From Brachypodius melanocephalos (taxonomy: Eukaryota > Chordata > Aves > Passeriformes > Pycnonotidae): 64,000 nucleotides of DNA. Of the stretch, positions 1-14,235 are shown one piece after another (within the stretch, counting starts at the first letter, position 1; each line of letters starts with the position of its first letter). Under the pieces are notes generated by a model, which was not told the origin of the DNA, ran no database searches, and saw nothing but the letters and a program-made list of their open reading frames with translations. The translations under genes and the position numbers were made by a program. Location: contig VZSR01003803.1 in assembly GCA_013398615.1 (NCBI GenBank), positions 4,350,050-4,414,049 on the forward strand. Direction: 5' to 3'.

Positions 1-122
1 ATAGGATGGGGCTCTGAGCAATGTGATATAGTGGAAGGTGTCTCTGTCCATGGCAGGGAGGTTGTAACTAGATGGTCCTTAAGGTACCTTCCAACCCAAA
101 CCCTTCTACGATTCTATGACCA
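1..122 (+). mobile_element. CR1 LINE 3' end fragment
   Basis: The sequence runs through a CR1 3' UTR-like stretch (gtccatggcagggaggttg, taactagatggtccttaagg) and ends in ttctacgattctatgacc, the CR1 terminal motif. It is cut by the window edge, so its 5' extent is unknown. Confidence 0.85.
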
Positions 123-1569
123 TGCAGACTGAAAGCTGAAAGACTTTGATGAAAAAATCCTATGATAAAATAATAGAAAGAGCAGAGAAAACATTCTAAT
201 GAAACTATATTGTCATTATCTCTACAGTTCTGAGGCACCTGCTGTTTAAGCCTTCCAGTTTTGTCATTAATCACACAAGAAAGACATCAGCTGTGCCACC
301 TCACTGGCTTTCAATAGCAGTGCAAGGGCTCTGACTCTAAACTCACACAGTTGGAGACATCTAAAGGAAATAACTTCAAAACACATCTACTTTTGCTCTA
401 ATCTTAATTGCACCAAAGACAATCGTTGACAGGAATTTTCAATCTGTTGCAGTGTTGATGAATTACGTTGCTGGCAAAATTCTTTATTCAACAGGTAATC
501 CCTTATGCTCCCACATGACCATGTTTATTGTAACAGTGAATTGGACCTTTCTAGGTTTGTGCTTCTCCTAAACCATCACTGCAATATGTGTAACACCAGC
601 ATATGTTGCTATCTAAGTCAGTCCACTCTATCAGTTAGATCCCTTCCCATTATGTCTAATTGCATGTACTAAAAAGGCAAATAAGCCATTTTCTTCGAGC
701 CTTTGAAAATATTTTATTGCCCCCAGAACATAGACATGCCATATGTGGAGTTGAACACATTAAATTTTCCAGTAGCAGATTAACTTGTTCTACATTTCCC
801 CATTTAGTTTTTTTTTTTTAAATATTTGCTTGGATGTTTGTTGCTGCAGTGAACAGGATTTAAAATTATATAAAAGCAATAACGAAGCAATAAAATATTC
901 CCCTGTGTAGAGTTCATACTGCATTTAATTGGCACAATGGAGCAGTTTACAGCAAGTATTGTTAGGTGTGTGATAGTTTACTGTTATTGTGCTGCAGATG
1001 TTTCTAGGTAACCTTTAAAAGGAGTGGGAAAATGTAGAAATTTCAGATTGCTGCTTGAGTTTTATGAGCATATTTTATAGAAATCTATAGAGATGAGAAT
1101 GCCAAAAAGTAGTGGTGACATTATTGCATGAGAATAGACCACCATTAATATACCTCAATAGGGGTCCAATAAACCCCACAGTCATGGTGCAACTTAGTGT
1201 GAGAATCAAGTTTGTCTTTTTCAGGCATAGAGACCTACAGAAAATCAGCAGGGGCAAAAGCTTACAGGAAAAATCTTCTAGCTAAAGTTGAAAGAAGGAA
1301 TACCAAAGCTAATTTAGAGAGAATACGTTATATATAATATTATCCCATAAAACAACCATATATATTTAAGTATGTACACATATATAGTGTATACACATTC
1401 TAAATACTTTCTAAGTGTTACGTCCTTGCTGATAATATCTGTCAGCTGCTTAATATCAGCTCTGGAATCAAATGAATGAAGATTTTCCATCATGCTAATT
1501 TTCTTTCTGCTGTAGCGTGCTCTGAACTGTTAGTAATACCAATTTAACCTGTCTGAAGTCCCTAGATGT

Positions 1570-1613
1570 CACTAAGCCTGACTTAGTGGCTTAGTGACTT
1601 CTAAGCCACTAAG
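1570..1613. repeat. perfect inverted repeat with a competing arm
   Basis: CTTAGTGGCTTAG at 1582-1594 is the exact reverse complement of 1601-1613, leaving a 6-base loop. A third arm, CACTAAG at 1570-1576, can pair with 1582-1588 instead. Confidence 0.85.
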
Positions 1614-2104
1614 GGATTTGCAATGGCTAATCTGCAAGTAGAATTGTCTGGATGTTATACAAGACCTGTAAAACTCTTCAGTTTTGTGGGTCTTATCTGC
1701 TCATGCATTTTTCTCCTCTGGTTTTATATTTCCTTGCTAGCCCTCTCTGTCATACTGTCAGTGAACCTCTTTTCCATCACAGCATTCAGGAAAGCTCACT
1801 AGCCCAATCTGCAGGAAATTGAACTCAAACCCAAAGGACTTCAGTACACAAGACTGTAGTCTTGGAGAATAGGTATGCATATGTTCTCCCAGAAAAACAC
1901 ATAAAAGCCAACAACAAAACTCAAAGCCAAATAAATGAGGTCCCAAACAAAGAAAAAAAGGTGTAAAACCGAAAAAACCAAACTCACACATATACACACA
2001 CGAAATGGGAAGCATGGGGCATACCAGCAATTAAAATTCCATGCATACATAGTAAATTAAGCACAAGTACAGGCTGAGCAGAGGATAGGTCAAGATTAGT
2101 CGTG

Positions 2105-2325
2105 GGCAGAAAGACGTGGGGGTGTTGGTGGACCAAAAGACTAACACAATTCAGCAATGTGCTCTTGGAGCCTGTAAAGCCAACTGTGTCCTGGGCTGCA
2201 TCAAAAGAAGGGAGACCAGCAGGTCAATGGAGTTGATTCTACCCCTCTCCTCTGCTCTAGGAAGGCCCCACTTGGAGTGTTGCTCCCAGCTCTAAGTCCC
2301 ACAGTACAAAAGAAATGTGAGAACT
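2105..2325 (+). mobile_element. CR1 LINE fragment (end of ORF2)
   Basis: Translation resembles the 3' end of CR1 ORF2: DLGVLVDQ, QQCALGACKANCVLGCIKRR and LPLSSALGRPHLECC. It breaks off in both directions and lacks the CR1 3' terminus. Confidence 0.75.
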
Positions 2326-5300
2326 TCCTGGGTTTTACTGTCCACAGATACTTATAACAAGTTTAATACATGAGCAAAATAATTGATTTGTTATGGTGAA
2401 TTTGCAGAAGAAAATTACCATCTTAGTTACATCCTCTACTTGAGGGAGTTTTCCTGTAGAAATGAAGTCCACAAGTTTGCGTTTGGATGACTTCCCATTT
2501 GACATGAGAGTACTGGCGATAAAAGTACATTCAATTTTAACCAGTTTAACAGTTATCATCTTATGTAATGCTGCCTAAACTGAAGGCATTTTTCATTGCG
2601 TTTTACAGTGACAGCCATCCCTATTTGTTTTCACTGAATGTTTGAATCAAGATGAGATATATACGTATTTTCTGCATGACTAGAGAGACCATTGCTTTTA
2701 AAATCCTATCCCCCTGCAATGACATCTTTGTTTCTGTTTGTAGTTAGTTTCTGGAAAGTTAAGTTAAATTTGCTGCCTGAACTGGTCACAAAGGTGTGTC
2801 AGCATCTCTGCAGAATAATTCAGGAGATGACACCCTGAATGTATCCTAAATGGTCTTAAGGGAGGTAGTGAAAATGGCACCAGACCCTTCTCCAAGGTGC
2901 ACAATCAAAGACGAGCAGCAAGAAACATAGCTTCCAGATTTCCAACGAGGAAAATTTCTAAGTTAGGTGGTGGAATTAATGATTTTCAAAATTCGACCAG
3001 TAAATACCCTGAGAATCCTCCCCTAACTTTGAAATCAGACCTCCTTTGAGGAGACAGGTGGACTAAATGGCATAAAAAGGTCATTTCCCACCTAAATAAT
3101 TCCAAGTAGGAATCCAAACCTTGACACAATGAAAGCATCTCCTTTGAACAGTGTTGGGCCAATTACTTTCTTCTTGTCATCCCCTTCAGAATTTCATCGA
3201 CATTAGACACAGTCTGAGATCTCTGTCCATGCTTTGAGAAATGTCATACAACTTTCATAGAGATTATTAGCAAACATAATTTTTCCTGTTCTACTCATTT
3301 TTTCTAAAGTTATCATTAAGGGAAGTAAGTTTATTCATAATATTCTGTTCCTTTTCTGCAATATTATCCAAACTGAAAGACTGTAAGAGGTTCATATATA
3401 GCCTATACACAGGTTGCACTACACATTTGAATATACAACAAGGTCTATAGTACTTTCACAATTTTTTTCCCCTAAGATCTCCAACATTTAAATCATTTCA
3501 CATACATTCATTTCCATGGGAAAAATCAGACATTTTTAAACAGAAATTTGCCTAGCTCTCTCTGCCCCTATATAAATTGGCACATACTATATTTAGTATG
3601 TTCAATGAATTACACTCCATGTATTCTAGTTACAGCAGCACTGTCTGGCCAAGGACTGTGACTTAGAGGCAAGATCCCTGGAGTGGATTGACATTAATTA
3701 AATGTGACAGCCACCCAACACTCAGACTCAGTGCAGATCCTGCAAGTGTCAAGAGCTCAGCACATTTCAGCAGGAGCTTCTACCCTTGACAGCAGAGAGT
3801 TGTGAGCGGTGGTCTAATCTGCTTGAAAAAGGAGTTTGCAATATTCATTGCTTAAAATTGATGGGAGAAGTACCACCTCATTAAGAGTGGGATTCTTTAA
3901 TTGTTCCTTGCATTTTTAATGTGATAAGTAAGGCTCTTCCCCACAGTACAGCAAGAACAGAGTATGGTAATGCAGGAGTGATAAATGTCTGTCTCTGAGT
4001 CTGTCACAGATCCAGCTATGCAGTGCAGGCAACTCAGATGGATGTTCAAAATATCTCTGCAGGAGCACAGTTAGAAATGCCTCAGCAGGAACTGCAAGTG
4101 CAGAGTCCCTTTAAAGCCCAGTAGGTCTGACTCAATGAAGCGTTGGGGCATGTGGTATCTGGGGATGTCTCTAGATTCAGTGTCCGCTCTGGGTCTTCAT
4201 AAAATCACTGGGTTTTAAAGTGCGGCTTTCAAAGTAAACACATTTGAGACCACTGAGATCTGGTTTGGGGGGAATGAGAGGAGGAAATTAATGTCAGAGA
4301 GTATAAATCCTGGAATCTTGATTTAGGAAAGCACTCAAATTTAAACGCAAGCCCAAAGCACTTCTGCACAGGATGTGTGGGGTGAATCCATGAATTACAA
4401 AATATGGCATAATGCTCAGTAGAGTGTGACATTAATAAGAGAATATGACTACTTAGCACTTGAAACAAGTGTTTTAATCTTTTAATTCCAGCATTACTAA
4501 TGATCTAAACCTTTTTAGGCTGGAATGGCTTCTTGCACTCTAGCCTCCTTTGTTTTCCTGCCTAAGATAAAGAAAGCAAAAAAATGCGACAGGCAACACA
4601 GCTGCACACCTTCTCCTGTTAACATTGCCCAAGACATCTAATCTTGTGTTAATGACCCTGGCAAGAATAAATGTACACAAAGAAACGTGACCGGGTGGAG
4701 GACAGCACACAGGGTGCAAGTCTGCTAATGCAGAACTACTGAGCATTTGTTTTTCCATGAAGTATTGTAGGGTTAGGCAAATGGAGCCACACTGAGAAAA
4801 AAGACTAGGTACATATCTTCCTGTGGGACAGACAGTGGAAGATTTGGGTTTTTTCTGCGTTAAGATGAAGTTGAATATAATGCATTAGGGATGAGGCCCC
4901 TTGGCAAGCCTTGGTTGTCTCTTCTGGTAGTAATGACTATATCATAAAGTGTGTCTGCTGATCTAGATGGCTATCCCCCTCAGGAAATTTCTTTCTTTCT
5001 TGAAGGTTTATTATCCCCCAGAATTCAAATCTAATATGTTCCGAGGGAGATTCTTGGGGCAGTGACAGACCCCAGATAGATCTCAAGGCACTTATACTGT
5101 TTCCATTCCTTCTCCTTGCAGCTCAGAGTCAATGCACTACAGGAGAGAAGTATATTCAATGCATTGTGAAAAGGAAAATGTTACATTTGTTAAAACCTGC
5201 GGTGAATGTAACTGAGTTCAATGCTGCTGTGTGTCCTAGAAAAATCTCTCTTGGATGCCAAAACATGGCTTCTCAGGAGGGAAACTGGAAAGAGATTTCT

Positions 5301-5384
5301 CTGAGACTTCACTCTAAACAGACTTTTGCACGCTACTCTGTCATATAAAGAGATTTCTCTTTCAGTTTGCTCTTTGTTGACCTG

Positions 5385-5547
5385 AGATGTTGTGGACTCC
5401 CCATCCCTGGAAGTTTTCAAGGACAGATTGGATTGGGCTCTGAATAACCTGGTCTAGTGGGAGATTTCCTGCTCATGGTAGGGTGTTTAGACATAGATGA
5501 TCTTTAATGTTCCTTCCAACCCAAATTATTCTATGATTCTATGACCT
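5385..5547 (+). mobile_element. CR1 LINE 3' end fragment
   Basis: It contains a CR1 3' UTR-like stretch (ccatccctggaagttttcaa, aacctggtctagtgggag) and ends with ttctatgattctatgacct, an intact CR1 terminus. Confidence 0.88.
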
Positions 5548-8500
5548 GGTGGGATCCAGACATTGAGAGCTGTGTGGGTGGATTGAGCCCCAAGGGCAGA
5601 AAATGAGGCAGCAGCATCCTTTACAGTTTAATGAGGGTAGAAAGGAAAACCTTATGAAGTAATCAATGTGATGAATGTCACGAGAATGTATTTTGAAAAA
5701 TCTCACAATGCTTCTTGCTGCTGAGGCACAGTGGGAGTTAAAGTCAGCATTTTATTGTAGCGTGGTAGATCACTTACAGTGTCAGCATTTCTTTTTTGTG
5801 TGCTTTGTATAGAGATGTTTTTCCATCAGCATGACTTATTGAGAAAACCACTGTATTTTACAGCAGTACATTAAATTGTTCACTTGCCTAGGTGCACAAG
5901 TACTTCCTGAAACACATTTCATAATCTGATTCACTGCACACAACACATATGCATAAAAGATATTTCATTACCAGAAAATACGCTGATCTAACACTTTAAT
6001 GCAATTTTTATTATTCTGGTAGGTGGAATAATAAAACTTATTATTAAATATTAATTAACTTATTAATATTATTAAACGATAATTTCTGAGAACCATCCAC
6101 AGCAAAAAAATTCTACTGTGAAGTCTCAAAACATATTTTAACATACTGAATTATTCTTGTTATTTCAAATGCCCCTGTAAGAGTAGCTCCATTATGAGAT
6201 CTGTAATACAGAGTGATAAGTATTAAAGCCACTTATAATTGAAATAAAATCCAGCAATAAAGTAGATGTGTAAACTTACTGCTATCACAGTTTTGTGGCC
6301 TCATACTTGAGTGCAGTTAGTAAATATACCACAAATCTGTTGAGACAAGACCTATAACTTTTAATTACCACCTGTTAAGGCTACCTTCATTGTGTAAAGA
6401 TAAATAATAACAGAGATTTTATCCCACCTAAGCAGGCTGTTGGTTCACCTACCGAATAATGCTCTTGCGTTTGGGCAGTAGCAAGACCTTTGGGTTTGTC
6501 TGTGAAGGATTAGCAGACTTGTGAGCTTTGAAACTCTATTGCAATTGAATTCTGCCCTAAAGAAATCCGTACTTTCGCCATTTCTTTCTAATTCACTTAA
6601 CATCTGACTGGTGGAGTGAGACAAGTTGTTTTCACTAGTTATAACCCAGTTCTTTCTAAATCTCTCCTTAATGAGTCTATTTCTAGGACTTCCTGTCAGA
6701 CAGAACTCTGAACACTGGAGAAGCCACGAAGAAGGGATGGACTTAAATATTCCAAGTCATTTTCCTCACATAAGAAAAAGAAAGAACACTGAAGTTTTCA
6801 AGCTTGGAAGCTGCTCTCATGTACTTACATTTCAAATCACTTGACAACTTCTGTGTTAATTCCACTTGCCTGTACTAAAATTAATGTTCTTTGTGCATGA
6901 AATGTTCATATAATTTAGTTATAACCTGGTGGAAAAAAAGGCTAAGTTGCTAGAAACTAAGAGACTGATTTCTAAAGAAAAGAAATGGATTTTTGTGGCC
7001 AAGGCTTTAACAGGACCGATTTTGCAGAGGAGCTTAACATGTGGATATAATTTGTTAAAGGATTTCCTGGAGGGCTAATGTGGTAAGAGATGTCAGATGT
7101 GTTACATGATTAATACAGCTGCTTTTTCATCAGAATTGAAGTGGTCATCAAGTAGATCACTGTAATGGGGTCAACCAGAAACTGTCAAAACTATGCAGAT
7201 CACAAATGGGACAATTGAGACGAAGACAGAAAAATAGGATGCAACAAAGGTAAAACCTATACCAATTTGTTGGCTGATAGAAAGTGTTATTATAGATTAA
7301 CTAGCTGAAATTTCATAAATGAGTTATGAAAAGATTAACATGCTTATAGTCATTTTGAAATGCTGTACATCTACCAAATGACCTAGAGGAGGCCATTTGT
7401 TGCAGCATGAATATTGGCTGAAACTGGGCAAAATCTCAGTTGGAAAGGAAAAAATCATTTTCATTATCTGTTACTGTCTTTAACAAAAGATAAAATAGAG
7501 GAAGGTAAGATCAAGCCAAAAAAACCCCAATTGACTCATAAAAAACCTCCACCATAAACTGATGTCTCACTTCGTCTTGTAAAAAGGCATCAAAGAGGAT
7601 GCAAGGAAGACAAACTATTTCAAATAGTAAAGGAAACTAAGTATATATATGGACAAGAACAGAGAAATCTAAACTCATCTGCCTCAGAAAAGCTATAGTT
7701 CCTGGCGAAAATCAAGATATTCTCTCAAAAATATTAAATATACATGTAAAATGAAAATGTCCTTACAGGAGTTACTGTTAACCTAGGATTATTAGAAGAA
7801 AGAGAACTTTTATATGTTATCTAATTTTCCATATTTATGGTATGCACCTTACTTTTTTCCAACTAAACTTTTCTTGGTTTCAGTTTTATTTCTTGTAGGC
7901 AGACTTACTAGAACACTTGATAATGCATCTCACCCAAATTTTTGCCTAAAGATCAGCCAGCTATTTTTTGCTGGTCATACGTGTTTCTGTCACATCCAGT
8001 GCCAAATCATAGCCAAACACTGTTCCTGGCTTCCTAAGACAGATACCTAAACAACATATCCTTCTCTTGGGATGCCTTTCTTGTTTTCCACAGTCCAAAG
8101 GCAGAAAGGAAACAAGCTCAGAGTGGATATTGGCATCTTTGGAAGAGCTGGGACTGGGAGACATGGAGTGCTATGAACTGACTGCAGTTCCCATACTCCA
8201 TCCCCCTGCACTACCTGAAGGGAGGAAGTAAAAAAAAATTAAAGTGAAGTTGAGCCTGGGAAGAAGAGAAAGGTGGGCAAGAAAGTGTTTTAAGATTAGT
8301 TCTTACTTCTCACTATCCTACTTTGTTATTAACTGGCAATAAATATAATTAACTTCCCCAAGCCAAGTCTGTTTTGCCTGTGACAGTAACTTGTGGGTGA
8401 TGCTCCTGTCCTTACCTTGACCAACAAGATTTTCTACCATATTTTCTCCCCCACCCCATCCAGTTGAGAAGGAGAGTGATAAGAGTGGCTTGGTGGGCAC

Positions 8501-10183
8501 CTGGCAGTCAACCAGCACCAACCCACCACAACATGTTATGCATAGGGGCATTCTACATCATGCTAAGAATTATAATACAAATACTCAGATTGTCAAATTG
8601 CATGGCTCCAAAGGAGAGCAATTTTCCTAACACACAGTACTGCATGATCTCTGCAGGCCAAAAAAAAATTGTTTCCCAATTACCCTGGATTCCTACTGGT
8701 TGAATGTTTGTTATCCCCCAATACCAAAAGATTTCAGCTGTCTTCATTTCACTCACTGCATAACATAAAAAGGACTCAGACTAAGGGTCCAGTGCCCTAT
8801 TCTCACTAACCATTAGAAAAGCAACAGAGGGAGAGCAAGAAAAGTGCAAGTCCTTGATATTGCCTCATCCACCAACTATTCTTATCTCCAGAATATCTAA
8901 AGCTGTTCATGGTTCTTCAGTAGATTCCACTCCCTCTAGTTTTTCTGATCTCTGAATGCACATAAAGTCTTCTCTGGCTCTTATACAGCCTTGCTGCCCT
9001 GAGATTCTTGCTTTGTTGCAGCTTGTTTTTGTTGTCAGTGCTACAAAAAAGGAGAAGATTTCCTATCCATGACTGAAGTCTTAGGCAGCCTAATGACTCA
9101 ATCAATGGCAATGATTTCTGTGGCTGCCAGACCACCTCAGGTTTTAGTGAAGATTTCTTTGAGGCCAGTCATTCACTGGTGCCCTATATGTCACTGCAAA
9201 AAACGGGCACAAGAAAAGGTGTGGAAAAGCAATTCAGCTGTTGGTTTGAAGTGTGGCCTCTGGGAGATGGATATTTAAATGCCTTACTGGGTAATTCTTA
9301 CAGAATTGGTTCATGTGCTGAATGATGGGTACACTTCAGCAGCTCAGCTGCTGAAACTTTCCCCTCAGTATTTCTGTCTTCCTTACCAAGGAAAGAAAGA
9401 TACACTTGAGATCCAAGAGGGTGGTTTTCATTGATCTTCACCTATAGCTTTTGCATAACAGTCACCAAGAAGCAGTAAAGAATCACTCTTTCTGTACATG
9501 CCAAGATTGGTACTTCCCAAGAGACTACAATGAACTGTCCTTTCTTACATTTTATGAAGATATTTTAATCAGCGAGTTTGGATGTAAAACACTACCTTCC
9601 ACTGAGCCATCTGCTTTCCATTTTCTGGATCTGTCCTAGTTTTCTGACTTTGTAGATCTGTCTGAGGGGACTGTTTTTTGTGGGAAGACACCACAAGCTC
9701 CCCCATGTCCCACACATATACGCAGTTCCAGCTGGCTCCAAGGTGGACACACCAGTGGCCAAAACTGATCAGTCATGTTGGTATGAATAAGATTTTTGAG
9801 GAAAAGGATAAAATACTGCACAGAAGCTGGGAGAGAGGAGTGAGAATATGTGACAGGAACAGCCCTGCAGACACCAAGGGCAGTGCAGAACGAGGGCCAT
9901 GGGGGAGCCCCTGGAGGATCCCAGAGCAGGCAGATATGCTATGAAACAAGCTGCAGCCTGTGGAAAGTTAGAGCCAGAGATGGATCCTGGCAGGAGCCTC
10001 GGCCTGTGGAGATGAATCCACAGAGAAGCAGGTTTTCCAGCAGGAACTTTTTTTTACATAGGAGATTTAGCATCCCTACAACCACAGTTGCATACAAATT
10101 GGCTATATTTGTACTAAGCAAGCTATATGGATAATACCATACATGCATAAAGTGTGTATACAAAGTATTATTTCTATAAATAC

Positions 10184-10219
<36 letters not shown>
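10184..10219. repeat. (CTAT)n microsatellite
   Basis: About nine copies of CTAT without interruption. Confidence 0.97.
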
Positions 10220-11734
10220 GTGTTCTATGTTGTACTAAAGCCAATATTTTCAGAAATGACAGTTGAATTTAGACAGTCACTGAAAGCCACTAATTAAGAC
10301 AAGCTAGTGGCAATGCTTTTGCTGGGCCTCCAGTTTCTGGAATTATACGGATCTGTGGGAATTTTCACTGTCTTTTTTAGAAAAAAAAATATTCCAGATT
10401 TTGTTTGATGAGAAAAATCTGGAAGAAAATAGTTGTATGAAGACTTCAGCGTTCAGAAATCAGAAAAGAAGCATCGATATATTTTATTTAGAATCTCATG
10501 ACTCTCAAACCAACAGGCTTGTATTTGGGGACATTTTTTCCTCATAACTTTGAATACTTGAAAAGCATTGTTATTGATTTTGTATTTTCTGTGTCTCCCT
10601 TGCATAACAGTAACACACAGACTGACAGCTCAGGGGCCCTGCAGGGCTCCCACAGTTCCAGAATTCAGTCTATTTTCACTTGAGTTCTTGGAAGCAGATA
10701 CAACCGTGTGCATCTATTCTGTGGACAATGAGCATTTACAGATATGAGACATGGTTTAAGTGTCTATGACTTTTGATGCCATCTGCACAAATTCATGGCA
10801 CGATGATTTTTCCTCTCATAAATATCGTCTGCCTGGGATAATTTGGTGTTGCTGATGCAGGTTCGTTCAAAGAGTCATAAGAAGAGCTACAATACCTTCT
10901 TGTTTCCCTTGTGAATTTGAAATGTTGTCTTTCTTCTCTGTGTAATTTTTAAAAATTTTGTCATGTTATTTCCTATATTCCATGATTTTTTCTGTAATCA
11001 TCTCAACACATTGCTCCACCGTGTTCTTGCTGACAGCTCCATCCATTTGACATATGTACTTGTTCTGATTTCCAATTATTCACTTACTAAAAGTAGTCTT
11101 TTAGGAATTTCCACTGCAAGATTATTCCTTATACCCTTATTAATACTCAAGAGACATTTTGAAATTAATTTCTCCCTGTTTGCATTTTAAACTTTTATCG
11201 TCCTCCTTAATTTTTTTATTAGATGGTAGATTACATTGCAAATGCTTTTATTGTTTTCAGAGCAGAGGACTAATGTGCATCCAGATGTACTTATAGTTTT
11301 TGTATCTCTTAAATCAAACTTGGCTTCACAGAAATGTAAATTGCATCTATTTCATTTCTATTCACAAAGTTTACTTGTGATGCATAAACACACAGAAGCA
11401 ATATATAAAAATGAAAAGAGACAGCGCTTATAAAACCACAGAGGACATTTTATAGATTTTATAGGCCTTGCACCTCTAAATCTTCAGCTTGATTCTTAGC
11501 TGTACTTCTACAACAATCCCCAGATCAGTAGGCCACAGAATTCTTGACCTGAGGTATAAGGCTCATAAAAGCTGTGATGAAGCTTTCACCCTTCATCAAG
11601 CAGTTCAGGATTTATGGAGAAACAGGGAAACCTTGGCCGTGTACATTTGTACCATGTTGGTTATTGCAGCAGGCTAGGAATGGGAGACATATGATCCTGT
11701 GCTTTTTCTCTTTTTTATAAAGCCCCATGGATAT

Positions 11735-11880
11735 CTTGGTTCAGCCCCAGCCAGCAACCAAACATCACACAGCCGCTTGCTCACTGCCCCTGCAGCAGGA
11801 GGGGAAAGAAGAGGAGAGCAGGAAAAAGTGAGAAAAGGAATTGTGTGGGTGTGTGGGGGAGGAAAACTGAGAATTAGTTG
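11735..11880 (-). mobile_element. LTR-like endogenous retroviral fragment
   Basis: The stretch cagccccagccagcaaccaa, then catcacacagccgcttgctc resembles, from memory, the 3' flank of a common avian LTR element in minus orientation. No coding part is seen. The family was not determined. Confidence 0.4.
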
Positions 11881-13589
11881 GGTACTGACCTGCTCAGTCT
11901 TGTCAGCACTGGGGCATCCACGAGCATGGCAGGAGCAGAGCTGAAGCAGCTGGAGCACTGCTGCTGCCAGCAGCTGAGGCACTGCACAGCTGGACACCTC
12001 AGAGCTGGCAGCTGCCTCTGTGTTTTGAATAATACAATGGTGGAGATTAAACTTTGTTTTCCACTAAGTGATTACATCCCGTTTTGGATCTGGCTTTCCT
12101 GAAGAAGTTCAATCAGTCTGCATTTAGAGTCATGTGGGGCTGTGCTATCAAAGCCCAGGTGAATCTTCACAGGAGTTGTAATCTTTGCTTTGCCTGGCAG
12201 GTTGGACCCATTCCCACATGCTGGCTTTATCAGGACATAGGAGTCGTGTCCTCTTCAACTGCATCATTGGGCTAAGGCTGTGTGGCTGCAGCCTTTGTTT
12301 CCACTTGCCAGGAACCCAAAGCACTGCCTGGAGCTTGCATTTCCCTTGAAACAAGCAGATAATCTGAGCTGCAGCAGAGAGAATTTGCCACAGCACTGCA
12401 AGCACCCAGGTGCCCCAGGACGTGATGTTTCCAGGTATACTGCTCTGCATTCCCACACCAGACTCCAGCTTTGGATGTGAAGATGGAGGGTGACCCAGGC
12501 AAAAAATGCATGTCAGTTTATTGAGATGGAAACCCTAAAATGATTGCCATTTATGTGTATACATATCTACAGCCAGATGAATACACACTGCAGGAAGAGG
12601 CATAATAAATGGGTAGATGGAGAAGTAGATCTAGTGAGCATGATAAATATTCATCTTGTTTTATTATGCTGGCCATAGAGCTTGCAATATTTCCAATTAC
12701 TATCTATATCTTTTTGAGTGTTTTGATTATAAGCCTCTTTTGGACAGAGCATTTCACTTTTTTCCATTAGTCTAATGTCTGCACTTGGATAGTGATGGAG
12801 ACAGGAGAAGGAAGCATAATCCTTGGCCTTGGAGACCTTAGAACATCAAAGGCATCTACTCTAATGTCAGATTCTTAATATTATTAACTATGAGACCTAT
12901 GAAATGGCAGACTCTTACTCCTACTTCTGCCAATTTGCTTTATTTGCGTAGTTTTCATTAATCTCAGGCAACCCCACTCATCATTTTCCCTGAAGGCTTT
13001 CTGCTGGCTGGATTTGTTACTGTCTGAACTACCTGAAATGAAGAGCTTTTATAATCCATTTAGGGAAACTGTTTCTAGAGACTGGTTCCCTAGCCTCTCA
13101 GCTTGGCTCCTTTCTCAATTTCATCAGCAAGGCTGCCAGCAGAATTCCTCCTCTTTCTGTTCCACTGTGACTATATGTTGAGGGTGTCTCAATTTTGTCA
13201 CCTTTCCCAGGCAGTGAATCTTTTCTGACAGACTGAAGTTGAAAAGACAAACTGAGACATAATGACAGATCACTTTTGGGTAGTTACCCAGAACCACTGG
13301 AGAAAAATAAAAATTTTGGTCAGACTCTAGCATTAATTATTAGTGTGTGCACATGAAAAAATGCAACACAACAATTTCTCCATGTGTGAGCAAATACCCA
13401 GTAAACAGTCTGACATAATAATTAAGCAAACCTTAAAAACACCACAGTGTTTTTTTTTTCTTTTATTGCCCCTTGTTGCCTCTTCCTATCTCATTTGTGC
13501 CTCCAGATCAACAATAACAAGAATTATTTGTAATGAAAAAGAAAATAAGAGTGAAATAATAGTTAAGAAACACAGGTAATGGAAATGAA

Positions 13590-13703
13590 AACAATTGCTC
13601 ACCACCAACAAACTGATACTGAGAAAGTCATCAAGCAGTGACCCCCCACCGTTGACCTTCTCCCTAGTTCACCGCTGAGCTAGATGCCACGTGGTTTGGA
13701 ACA
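13590..13703 (-). mobile_element. LTR-like fragment
   Basis: The stretch caattgctcaccaccaacaa up to gatgccacgtggtttggaac resembles part of the same avian LTR type in minus orientation. It stops where the CR1 terminus begins at about 13704. Confidence 0.4.
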
Positions 13704-14105
13704 TAGAGTCATAGGATCACAGAAACATAGAATGCTTTGGATTGGAAGGGACCTTCAGGATCATCTTGTCCCAATCCCTCTACCATGTGCAGGGGACATT
13801 TTCAAAAGGATTAGGCTGCACAGAGCACCATCCAACCTGGTCTTGAGCACTTTTAAGGATGGGGAATCCACAGCTTCTCTGGTAAACCTGATCCAGTGCT
13901 TCACCACACTCACAGTAAAGAATTTATTCCTAACCTAAGCTAATCTAAACCCACTCTTTTTCAGTTTGGAGTCACTCCGCTTTGCTCTGTCACTACACTT
14001 CCTTGTAAAAAGTCCCTCTCCAACTTTCTCGAAGCCCTTTTAGGTGCTGAAAGGCCACAAAAAGGTCACCTTAGAGCCATCTCTTCTCCAGAATGAACAC
14101 CAGCT
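13704..14105 (-). mobile_element. CR1 LINE 3' fragment
   Basis: On the minus strand this is a CR1 3' portion. The terminus lies at low coordinates (catagagtcataggatcac, then ttggattggaagggacc), followed by the usual CR1 3' region up to tctcttctccagaatgaaca. LTR-like fragments flank it on both sides. Confidence 0.85.
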
Positions 14106-14129
14106 CTCTTGGTCTCTGTGATCTGGATC

Positions 14130-14235
14130 AAGCTTTGTTCTGATTTTGGCTGGGATAGAACTATTTTTCTTCACAGCAGCTAGTATGAGGTTATGTGTCC
14201 TTTGTCTGAGCATAGATGGCATTTAAATAAATTAA
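14130..14235 (+). mobile_element. LTR 5'-end-like fragment
   Basis: The stretch gattttggctgggatagaac, then tatttttcttcacagcagct resembles the 5' start of a common avian LTR in plus orientation. It is opposite to the fragment on the other side of the CR1. Confidence 0.45.

Larger units (their letters stand above)
123..5384. other. intergenic, no gene seen
   Basis: Apart from the hairpin near 1.6 kb and the CR1 piece at 2.1 kb, this AT-rich stretch has only short chance reading frames and no splice-flanked coding match. Confidence 0.7.
5548..13589. other. intergenic, no gene seen
   Basis: AT-rich, with a strongly AT-only patch near 6010-6075, the CTAT microsatellite and an LTR-like fragment near 11.7 kb. 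A slightly GC-richer patch at 11.9-12.5 kb is unrecognised. No coding sequence is supported. Confidence 0.7.
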
